This document shows positions 1 through 6,347 of a stretch of DNA of 64,000 bases, in pieces (position 1 is the first letter of the stretch; each line of letters starts with the position of its first letter). The stretch is taken from the NCBI RefSeq assembly GCF_024385505.1, contig NZ_JANFLT010000002.1, positions 124,001 to 188,000 on the forward strand. Direction: 5' to 3'. The notes below the pieces were generated by a model. It saw only the letters and a program-made list of their open reading frames with translations. It had not been told where the DNA came from and searched no databases. Source of the stretch: Arthrobacter zhaoxinii. Its GTDB lineage: Bacteria; Actinomycetota; Actinomycetes; Actinomycetales; Micrococcaceae. A program made the translations under genes and the position numbers.

Positions 1-98
1 ATCACGGTGTAGGCCTCGGTGACCACGGCGCGTCCGGTGAGCAGGTCGGTCTGGGCGGGCAGGCCGCCCTCGGGGGCGTAGTAGCGGGGGCGATTCAC
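1..98 (-). CDS. Probable (S)-ureidoglycine aminohydrolase, N-terminal fragment
   Basis: Only about 32 N-terminal residues are inside the window; the gene continues past the left edge. The start is a GTG at 98-96 that overlaps the stop of the upstream gene by four bases (GTGA), so the two are translationally coupled. The visible residues (RPRYYAPEGGLPAQTDLLTG followed by RAVVTEAY) match, as I know the family, the start of the cupin ureidoglycine aminohydrolases of allantoin breakdown. That fits the uricase operon it ends. With so few residues a different allantoin enzyme cannot be excluded. Confidence 0.55.
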   Translation of the reverse strand, partial: MNRPRYYAPEGGLPAQTDLLTGRAVVTEAYTV

Positions 99-1405
99 TT
101 TTGAACCTTTTCGTCGGCGGCGGTGGGACGGGCAGCGGCCAGGGCGGTAAGTTCGACGCCGGTCAGCCCGGTTTCCTGCGTAATTTCCGTTTCGGTGAGC
201 GCTCCGCAGAGCAGGCCGCGGCGCACGAAGCGGGCCAGGGCACGGGCCGTGGCCGGTTCGTCGAGCACGCTGCCGCCGCGTTTCTGCACGTAGTTGCGCA
301 GGCGCGCCGCGGCGACGTCGAACCCTTCCCGGTAGAAGGCGTACGTGGCCAGGAAGCGGGTGGGCAGCTGCGCCGGATGCAGGTCCCAGCCCTGGTAGAA
401 GCCGCGTTCCAGGGAGCGGCGCACCAGCCGCGCATGCAGCTGCCAGGCCGACCGGATCTCGTCCGGCGTGCCCAGCGGCAGGATGTTGGTGGAGCCGTCC
501 GAAAGCCGGACGCCGGTGCCGGCGGCGGCCACCTGCATCACGGCCTTGGCGTAGTCCGCGGCCGGGTGCTCCATGGACTGGTAGGGGGCGGCGATCTGCA
601 CCGCGTCGGAATAGTCGTAGGTGCCGTAGTGCAGGGCCGAGACCCGGCCCCGGCCCCGGTGGATCAGCTGCGCGGCGGGCACGGTGCCGTTGGCCGCCAG
701 GATCAGCTGCGGGGTTTCCACCTGCACCTCGAACCGCAGCCGCCCTTCGGGCAGGCCGTGGGCATCCTCCAGCAGTTCACAGACGTAGACCATGGCCTCG
801 ACCTGGTCCACGGTGGAAACCTTGGGCAGGGTCAGTACCAGTCCGTCCGGCAGCGGCCCGGCAGCGAGCAGCCCGGCGAGGAACAGGTCCAGGGTGCGGA
901 CGCCGCGGGCCCGGGTGCCTGCTTCAAAGGACTTGAACCGGATGCCGACAAACGGCGGGGCGGTGCCGGCCGCGACCGCCCCGGCCACGGCGGCGGCCGC
1001 CTGCCGGGCGTGGCCGTCCTCCTCGTCGTCGGGCCGGGAGCCGTAGCCGTCCTCAAAGTCCAGGCGCAGGTCCTCGATGGGTTCGGTGCGCAGCTTCGCC
1101 TCCACGAGGGGCACAACGGCGCCGGCCACGTCCGGGTCGAGGCCCAGCCGGTCTGCCAGCTCGGCCAGGGATCCGTAGGCCGCCAGGGCGGCCAGCGCGT
1201 CCTCGCCCCAGGTTCCGGGCAGGGCCGGCACGCAGCGGTCCGCCGGGATGTAGACGGTGGAGACGGGCTGGCGGCTGCCGTCGTCGCCCGGGTAGGCGGC
1301 GGCGAGCAGCCGGTCGGTGTCCGCGAGGGCGGCGTCCAGCCGGGCCAGATGGTCGGCGCCGAGGACGGATTGGGGCGGGTTGGAGTTCCCGGACCGAGGG
1401 GACAT
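95..1405 (-). CDS. DUF6986 family aldolase/CitE-like protein
   Basis: A 436-residue protein of the DUF6986 family, which resembles HpcH/HpaI and CitE lyases (TIM-barrel C-C lyases). Visible family features are an ExRLDFEDGY-like segment, GIRFKSFE, LTLPKV, FEVQVETPQ, HYGTYDYSD and a C-terminal GWDLHPAQLPTR. I chose the ATG at 1405 because it overlaps the uricase stop by one base (TGATG); a longer frame to 1432 would run into uricase. The gene sits between uricase and the ureidoglycine aminohydrolase, so a step in purine-ring breakdown is likely, but the reaction is not established from sequence. Confidence 0.8.
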   Translation of the reverse strand: MSPRSGNSNPPQSVLGADHLARLDAALADTDRLLAAAYPGDDGSRQPVSTVYIPADRCVPALPGTWGEDALAALAAYGSLAELADRLGLDPDVAGAVVPLVEAKLRTEPIEDLRLDFEDGYGSRPDDEEDGHARQAAAAVAGAVAAGTAPPFVGIRFKSFEAGTRARGVRTLDLFLAGLLAAGPLPDGLVLTLPKVSTVDQVEAMVYVCELLEDAHGLPEGRLRFEVQVETPQLILAANGTVPAAQLIHRGRGRVSALHYGTYDYSDAVQIAAPYQSMEHPAADYAKAVMQVAAAGTGVRLSDGSTNILPLGTPDEIRSAWQLHARLVRRSLERGFYQGWDLHPAQLPTRFLATYAFYREGFDVAAARLRNYVQKRGGSVLDEPATARALARFVRRGLLCGALTETEITQETGLTGVELTALAAARPTAADEKVQK

Positions 1406-2355
1406 CAGCAGAACCCACCCACGGTGTTCCACACCTGGGCATCCGGGTCCGTGCCCTCGCGCAGGACCGAGGCTTCGATCAGCCCGTAGGGGCGGTCCGC
1501 GGCGAAGAAGACCTCGTTGGGGTTATCCAGGCCAAAGGGTGACAGGTCCACCAGGAAGTGATGGTTGTTGGGCAGGGAGAGCCGCACTTCCACAATCTCC
1601 GGATGCGCGGCAATCACGGCCTTGCCCATTTCATACATGCTCTGCTGCAGGGCCAGGGAATGCGTGGTGGCGAAGGCGTCCAGGAGCAGGGTCCGGGCCG
1701 AGGCGTAAAGGTCGTTGAAATCCAGGCCGGCCAGGTCCGTCTCCGGGGCGTAGCGCCATGTGGCCGTGACGTCGGTGGCGAGGATCCGGTCGGTGGTTTC
1801 GGCGAGGGTGGTGTAGCGGTCCCGCGGGAAGCCGTGGAACTCCGAGCCGGTGGATTTCAGCACCGTGAGGCCGCTGATCCCGGAGACGAGGTGCTGCTGA
1901 CCGGCGGCGGACAGCAGCAGCGCGGTGCGGACTTCGGACTTGTCCTTGGCGAAGGCATGGTCATGGTCGCTGATCCGGTTCCAGAAGTACTGCTCCGCGG
2001 CCCAGCGTCCGCCGGTGACCCAGTCGAACCCGGCCGTGAAGTGCTGCTCCAGGCGCAGCAGGAACGCCTCGGGCGAGCCGACGCCGTCGCGCGCGAAGGC
2101 ATAAATGGTGTTCTTCTGCGTATCGGTGGCCACCACGGAGGAGTTGTCGCCCTGCGTGTGCGCCGCATCGAAGTCGCCGTGCAGCTGCGAGGTGACGCTG
2201 AGGTCCTCCAGGGAATGCCGGGCGGTGTCGCGGGTGACCTTCACCAGCCGGACTTCGGCCTTACCGTACTGGTTGCGGCCAAGCACGATCGCGGGCGGGT
2301 CGGGAACCACAGCTGCGGCAGGGTCCGCTGCAGGGGCGTGCATTGCTTCTGTCAT
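1405..2355 (-). CDS. pucL: Urate oxidase (factor-independent urate hydroxylase)
   Basis: Oxidises urate to 5-hydroxyisourate in the cytoplasm using O2 and no cofactor. It has 316 residues, the usual size for a two-T-fold-domain uricase. The catalytic set known from fungal uricase is present: Lys32 in NQYGKAEVRL, Thr77 in VVATDTQKNT, and the Asn-His pair of PNNHHFLVDLSPF. The N-terminal 20 residues are Ala/Pro rich and probably disordered; an internal ATG four codons on is an alternative start. It lies three bases after uraH and one base into the DUF6986 gene, so all are one transcript. Confidence 0.95.
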   Translation of the reverse strand: MTEAMHAPAADPAAAVVPDPPAIVLGRNQYGKAEVRLVKVTRDTARHSLEDLSVTSQLHGDFDAAHTQGDNSSVVATDTQKNTIYAFARDGVGSPEAFLLRLEQHFTAGFDWVTGGRWAAEQYFWNRISDHDHAFAKDKSEVRTALLLSAAGQQHLVSGISGLTVLKSTGSEFHGFPRDRYTTLAETTDRILATDVTATWRYAPETDLAGLDFNDLYASARTLLLDAFATTHSLALQQSMYEMGKAVIAAHPEIVEVRLSLPNNHHFLVDLSPFGLDNPNEVFFAADRPYGLIEASVLREGTDPDAQVWNTVGGFC

Positions 2356-2358
2356 GGC

Positions 2359-2700
2359 TCAGCTTCCTCGGTAGGTGGAGAAGGCAAACGGGCTCAGCAG
2401 CAGCGGCACGTGGTAGTGCTGGCCCGGGTCGGTGAGGCGAAAGGTCAGGGAGACGCTGGGGAAAAAGGTCTCGGTTCCGGCCGCCGCGAAGTAGTCTCCG
2501 GTGGCGAAGTCGATCCGGTAGGTGCCCGGTTCCAGTTCCGCCGGGCCGAGGCTGCCGACCCGGCCGTCCCCGTCCGTGGTTCCCTCCCCCACCCGCGTCT
2601 CCCCGCCGCCGCGCAGGGACCACAGGGAAACGGCGACGCCGGCGGCGGGCCTGCCGGCGCCGGTGTCCAGGATGTGGGTGGTGACGTGGCTGCCGGTCAT
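2359..2700 (-). CDS. uraH: 5-hydroxyisourate hydrolase
   Basis: Transthyretin-like enzyme that hydrolyses 5-hydroxyisourate to OHCU, the step after uricase. At 113 residues it has the family length. It shows the N-terminal H-x-LDT segment (VTTHILDTGAGRPAAG), the internal YHVPLLLSP histidine and the diagnostic C-terminal YRGS. Its ATG overlaps the uraD stop by four bases (ATGA at 2700-2697), and only three bases separate it from uricase. Confidence 0.95.
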   Translation of the reverse strand: MTGSHVTTHILDTGAGRPAAGVAVSLWSLRGGGETRVGEGTTDGDGRVGSLGPAELEPGTYRIDFATGDYFAAAGTETFFPSVSLTFRLTDPGQHYHVPLLLSPFAFSTYRGS

Positions 2701-3224
2701 GCGTTCAGGAGTCCTTCGAGCCGGAGGATGGCAATGTCGCGCAGCTGGGCTGCAATGACGGGGAGTTCCTCAGTGTCGGTGTGCTGCAGCCGTTCCTCCA
2801 GGACAGCCAGGATGTCCTCCGCGCTGCGGCCTGCCGCACGGAGGAGGAAAACGCGGCCAAACCGGTCCTCATACGCCCGGTTGCCGGCCTGCAGCCGGTC
2901 CTGGATCCCCTCCAGGCCGCTGACGGACGCCTGCTCGCTGCGGGAGAAGCGGGCTTCGGTGCCGGAGCCGGACGGGCGGTCGCCGAGGCGCGGATGGTGG
3001 ACCAGGGCGGCGTCGATCTCGGTCTCGGTGAAGTCCGGAGCGGCGAGTTCGGCGAAGCTCAGCAGCTCTCCGGGCGTGGCGAACGGGCGGGCGGCAGCCA
3101 CCTCGTTGCACCAGCGGGGAATGTCGACGCAGGGCCGGAGCATTGCCTCCGCGTCCCGCCGGGACGCGGTATTGAACGCGGCGAGGAAATCCGGTGCTTC
3201 TTCAGTCGTATCTTCGAGGGGCAC
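2697..3224 (-). CDS. uraD: OHCU decarboxylase
   Basis: Converts 2-oxo-4-hydroxy-4-carboxy-5-ureidoimidazoline to S-allantoin. The 175-residue helical protein has the catalytic histidine motif HHPRLGDRP (His76/77), the SVSGL...L..GN.AYEDRFGRVFLLRAAGR signature region, and an R-L-E-G end. It is the first gene of the leftward operon, so the uric-acid promoter should lie in 3225-3455. Having all three urate-to-allantoin enzymes adjacent makes the assignment firm. Confidence 0.95.
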   Translation of the reverse strand: MPLEDTTEEAPDFLAAFNTASRRDAEAMLRPCVDIPRWCNEVAAARPFATPGELLSFAELAAPDFTETEIDAALVHHPRLGDRPSGSGTEARFSRSEQASVSGLEGIQDRLQAGNRAYEDRFGRVFLLRAAGRSAEDILAVLEERLQHTDTEELPVIAAQLRDIAILRLEGLLNA

Positions 3225-3454
3225 GGGTGTCAGCTTTCAGTCAGAGCTCATCCGCCGCCGGCGCTGGACACCCTTGACCATCGGCGTCGCCGACTTGATT
3301 CGATGTTCCGGAACGGAATTTATATTTCGGACAGTCTGTGCGCCGCCGCAGTATCTGTCAAGGAACTGCCAACTATTGAAACCCGTCCTATTACCGCGGA
3401 TTGATTTGCGCACTGTTCCGCGGGCACTTCCGGCAGGGCGCGACGGCTTCCACA
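3225..3454. promoter_or_regulatory. Divergent control region with GTTCCGGAAC palindrome
   Basis: Region between uraD (left) and the DUF3995 gene (right). It contains a perfect 10-base palindrome GTTCCGGAAC at 3305-3314, followed directly by another GGAA half. A leftward TTGACA (complement of 3356-3361) has a weak -10 CAGACT 17 bases on, so the palindrome would lie downstream of that promoter. GGAA/TTCC-type palindromes are used by IclR-type regulators such as AllR; no regulator gene is adjacent, so that link is inference. Confidence 0.35.
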
Positions 3455-4012
3455 ATGGCTTCTATGGACTCCTCCAACGAACGGGGCCGGCCGCAGGCAA
3501 GGAAGGCAGGCCGCCGGAGGACCCCGGCCGGGCTCGGGCGTGCCTGTCTCTGGACGGCATGCGCCGCCGGGCTGCTGCACGCGGCATTCAGCCTCTACTG
3601 GGCAGTGGGCGGCCGCTGGCTGCTGGACACCGTGGGCCAGTGGGCAGTGCAGGAATCTGCAGACGCTCCACTGCAGACCGGGCTGCTGCTTGGAGCCGTG
3701 GCCCTGTTCAAGGCTGCCGCCGCACTGATTCCGACGGCGTCCGCATACGGCCGGGTGCCGTGGCCGGGCCTCTGGCGGGCGGTGAGCTGGATCGGTGCCG
3801 TGGTGCTGGTGCTGTACGGCGGCGCGAACACGGTGGTCAGCAATGCCGTGCTGGCGGGGCTGATCCGCCCGGACACCGGGTATAACCGCATGGCGACGAT
3901 CGGGCATGCCTGGCTCTGGGACCCGCTGTTCCTGCTGTGGGGTGCAGCCCTGCTCGGCTATCTCCTGTTGTCCCGTGCCGGGCGGGACAGCCGCCGGGAA
4001 CGCGCCCGCTGA
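3455..4012 (+). CDS. DUF3995 membrane protein
   Basis: Integral membrane protein of the DUF3995 family, function unknown. About four hydrophobic segments are visible (ACLWTACAAGLLHAAFSLYW, a GLLLGAVALFKAAAALIP segment, AVSWIGAVVLVLYGGANTV, WDPLFLLWGAALLGYLLL), with the family signature LHAAFSLYWAxGGRWLLDTVG. Basic N- and C-termini suggest cytoplasmic ends. The start is uncertain: ATG 3455 and ATG 3464 are both possible, and no strong ribosome binding site distinguishes them. Confidence 0.7.
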   Translation: MASMDSSNERGRPQARKAGRRRTPAGLGRACLWTACAAGLLHAAFSLYWAVGGRWLLDTVGQWAVQESADAPLQTGLLLGAVALFKAAAALIPTASAYGRVPWPGLWRAVSWIGAVVLVLYGGANTVVSNAVLAGLIRPDTGYNRMATIGHAWLWDPLFLLWGAALLGYLLLSRAGRDSRRERAR

Positions 4013-4239
4013 GGGAGAACACGCCCTTTCCGGCGGGGTATCTTCCGGAAAGAACTGCGTGGTACGCTTCCCTGCAATTACCGGACCCCGGCGCTTTTGG
4101 AGCGGATTTACGGAGCCGGAAGAACATTCTTTTGATACCCGCACCTGCAAAGTAATGCGCGTTTGAAATGTTTCATTGTTTTGCGGATTCAAGCCTCTGT
4201 CCGGGATTTCCGGCAGGGGAACTTCCCGCATTGGTTACT

Positions 4240-4283
4240 GGGCTAGCCGGTGGCGGTTGCCACCCCTCGCCGGAGGGTAGGCC
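4240..4283 (+). promoter_or_regulatory. Structured 5' leader of xdhC that holds its RBS
   Basis: Two adjacent hairpins sit just before the xdhC GTG. Hairpin 1 is GGTGGC-GGTT-GCCACC (4249-4264, six perfect pairs). Hairpin 2 is CCTC-GCCG-GAGG (4265-4276). They are closed by an outer helix of GGGCTA (4240-4245) with TAGGCC (4278-4283), one mismatch. The only good Shine-Dalgarno, GGAGGG at 4272-4277, forms the 3' arm of hairpin 2. This suggests translational control, perhaps a riboswitch or attenuator; ligand unknown. Confidence 0.45.
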
Positions 4284-4286
4284 GCA

Positions 4287-5447
4287 GTGTTGGACATGCT
4301 GGAGGAGCTGGCGGCCGCCACGGCCGGCGGCATCCCCTGTGCCGCGGCAACCATCGTCCGCGCCTCCGGCTCGGTGCCCCGGCCGGTCGGCACCACCATG
4401 CTGATCAGCGGCACCGGGATAATCCACGGGTCCCTTTCCGGCGGCTGCGTGGAGGCCGCCGTCGTCGCCGCGGCCGAAGAGGTCCTCGCCGAAGGCCGCC
4501 CGCGGCTTGAGTCCTTCGGCTACAGCGACACCGACGCGTTCGCCGTCGGACTCAGCTGCGGCGGCACCCTGGAGGTGTTCATCGCTCCCGTCTTCCCCGG
4601 CACTGTCCCGGCCGTCCCGGATGCCGGCGCTCCCTGCGTCCTGATCCGGCGGATCGACGACGGCGGAGGTACGGTTCCGCTGCTGATCGAGGACCCGGCG
4701 GAGGCAACGCCTGCAGGTCTGCTTTCCGCCCACGGTCCGGCACTGGCCGCGATGCTGGGCACGGATCCGGCGCGTGCCGCCGCCCGCCTCGCTCCACTGC
4801 TGGCCGCCGGGCGCACCGGCGTCGTCGAGCTGGGCGGCAGGCAGCCGGGCGAACCGGAGTGCGGCGGCGGCAGCGCCGTCCTCTTCCTGGAGTCCCGACT
4901 CGCGCCGCCGCGGCTGGTGCTCATCGGCGCCAACGACTTTTCCGCCGCGCTCGCCCGGCAGGGACGGCTGCTCGGCTACCGCGTGAGCGTCTGTGATGCC
5001 CGGCCGCTCTTCACCACCCCGGACCGTTTCCCCGACGCGCACGAGGTGCACGTGCAGTGGCCAGACTCGTACCTGCGCGGGGAGGCATCCGCCGGGCGGC
5101 TGGATGCCCGCACCGTGGTGTGCGTACTCAGCCACGACGCTCGGTTCGACGTCCCGGTCCTGGCCGAGGCCCTGCGCCGGGACTTCGCCTTTGTGGGCGC
5201 CATGGGATCGCGCCGCTCCCACGACGCCCGGCTGGCCGCCCTGCACGCAGCCGGGCTGACCGCCGCCGAGCTGGCGAAGCTGCACTCCCCCATCGGGCTC
5301 GATATCGGTGCCGCCACCCCCGAAGAGACGGCCGTGTCCGTTTTCGCGGAGATCGTGGCCGCCCGGTCCGGTGCCGCCGCCAGCGGGCAGCCGCTGCGTG
5401 CCGTGTCCGGCCCCATTCATCCGATCAACCGGCTCCGCGCCAGCTGA
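4287..5447 (+). CDS. xdhC: XdhC/CoxI family Moco maturation protein
   Basis: XdhC-type chaperone that binds molybdenum cofactor, promotes its sulfuration and delivers it to xanthine dehydrogenase. It has an N-terminal XdhC domain (SVPRPVGTTMLIS, GSLSGGCVE, LSCGGTLEVF) and a C-terminal Rossmann-like XdhC_C domain (LVLIGANDFSAALARQGRLLG, VGAMGSRR, LHSPIGLDIGAATPEE). At 386 residues it is of normal two-domain size. The start is GTG 4287 with GGAGGG nine bases upstream. It leads the xdh operon and ends nine bases before the FAD subunit gene. Confidence 0.9.
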   Translation: MLDMLEELAAATAGGIPCAAATIVRASGSVPRPVGTTMLISGTGIIHGSLSGGCVEAAVVAAAEEVLAEGRPRLESFGYSDTDAFAVGLSCGGTLEVFIAPVFPGTVPAVPDAGAPCVLIRRIDDGGGTVPLLIEDPAEATPAGLLSAHGPALAAMLGTDPARAAARLAPLLAAGRTGVVELGGRQPGEPECGGGSAVLFLESRLAPPRLVLIGANDFSAALARQGRLLGYRVSVCDARPLFTTPDRFPDAHEVHVQWPDSYLRGEASAGRLDARTVVCVLSHDARFDVPVLAEALRRDFAFVGAMGSRRSHDARLAALHAAGLTAAELAKLHSPIGLDIGAATPEETAVSVFAEIVAARSGAAASGQPLRAVSGPIHPINRLRAS

Positions 5448-5456
5448 GGACAGCCC

Positions 5457-6347
5457 ATGGACCTGCCCACCGTCTCCGAGCTGATCCGCACCGCGGACCC
5501 GCAGCAGTGGCGCCCCGGCGACGCCTGGCTCGCCGGCGGCACCGTGCTGTTCTCCTACGGCAGCGAGACCCTGCAGCGCCTGCTGGACCTCACCGCCGCC
5601 GGGTGGGAACCGCTGGTGATGAACGACGGCGGACTCGAGATTGCCGCCACCTGCACCATCGCGGAACTGTATGCGTTCCCGGACGCTGTCCCGCCGCGGC
5701 TGCGGGCGGCCTGGCCTGCCCTGGATCTGGTGCGGCCGTGCTGCGACTCGTTCGTCGCCTCGTTCAAGGTCTGGAACGTGTCCACCGTGGGCGGGAACAT
5801 ATGCACCGCCCTGCCGGCCGGGCCGATGACCTCGCTGACTGCGGCGCTCGACGGCGTCGGCCTGGTTCATTCCCCCGACGGCACCACCCGCCGGGTGCCG
5901 GTGGCCGAACTCGTGACCGGCGACGGCCGCACTTCGCTGGCGGCGGGGGAACTGCTGCGCAGCATCACGCTTCCGGCCGCCGCGCTGCGTGCCCGCACCG
6001 CGTTCCGGCGGCTCTCGCTGACGAACCTGGGCCGGTCCGGGGTGCTGCTGATCGGCCGGCGCGACGAGGACGGCGGTTTTGTGCTCACCGTCACCGCGGC
6101 CACAAAACGCCCGGTCCAACTGCGCTTTCCGGCCGTGCCGGACGCCGCCGAACTGCAGGCGGGGCTGGAACTGGACCCCAAGCTCTGGCACGACGACGTC
6201 CACGGGCTGCCCGCCTGGCGGCGGGACATGACCCACCGTCTTGCCGAGGAAATCCGGGCGGAGCTTGCCACGCCAGCAGCCGCTTCCGGGTCCGCACCCG
6301 CGCCCGCGCCCGTGTCCGCGCCCGCGCCGAAGGACGGTTCCCCGTGA
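5457..6347 (+). CDS. Xanthine dehydrogenase, FAD-binding subunit
   Basis: FAD-binding (CO-dehydrogenase flavoprotein type) subunit that passes electrons from the Fe-S clusters to NAD+. FAD contacts typical of the family are seen: DAWLAGGTVL near residue 22 and TVGGNICTALPAGPMTS near residue 110, followed by the C-terminal CODH-flavoprotein domain. It has 296 residues. The end is a low-complexity Ala-Pro tail encoded by a CCCGCG-rich repeat. Its TGA overlaps the GTG of the next gene (GTGA, 6344-6347), so both subunits are translationally coupled. Confidence 0.9.
   Translation: MDLPTVSELIRTADPQQWRPGDAWLAGGTVLFSYGSETLQRLLDLTAAGWEPLVMNDGGLEIAATCTIAELYAFPDAVPPRLRAAWPALDLVRPCCDSFVASFKVWNVSTVGGNICTALPAGPMTSLTAALDGVGLVHSPDGTTRRVPVAELVTGDGRTSLAAGELLRSITLPAAALRARTAFRRLSLTNLGRSGVLLIGRRDEDGGFVLTVTAATKRPVQLRFPAVPDAAELQAGLELDPKLWHDDVHGLPAWRRDMTHRLAEEIRAELATPAAASGSAPAPAPVSAPAPKDGSP
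6290..6336. repeat. Short GC tandem repeat encoding an Ala-Pro tail
   Basis: Imperfect tandem repeats of cccgcg/cccgcc at the 3' end of the FAD-subunit gene. They encode an Ala-Pro-Ala-Pro tail that probably acts as a flexible tether; such repeats are prone to length change. Confidence 0.5.

Noticed and set aside
1558-3885. 775-codon rightward frame over the urate operon
   Set aside because: Crosses three certain leftward genes and the control region; composition is that of a shadow frame.
4240-4290. Moco, cobalamin or classical purine riboswitch
   Set aside because: Neither the Moco consensus core, the B12 box nor the purine three-way junction loops are present; only an unassigned structure can be claimed.
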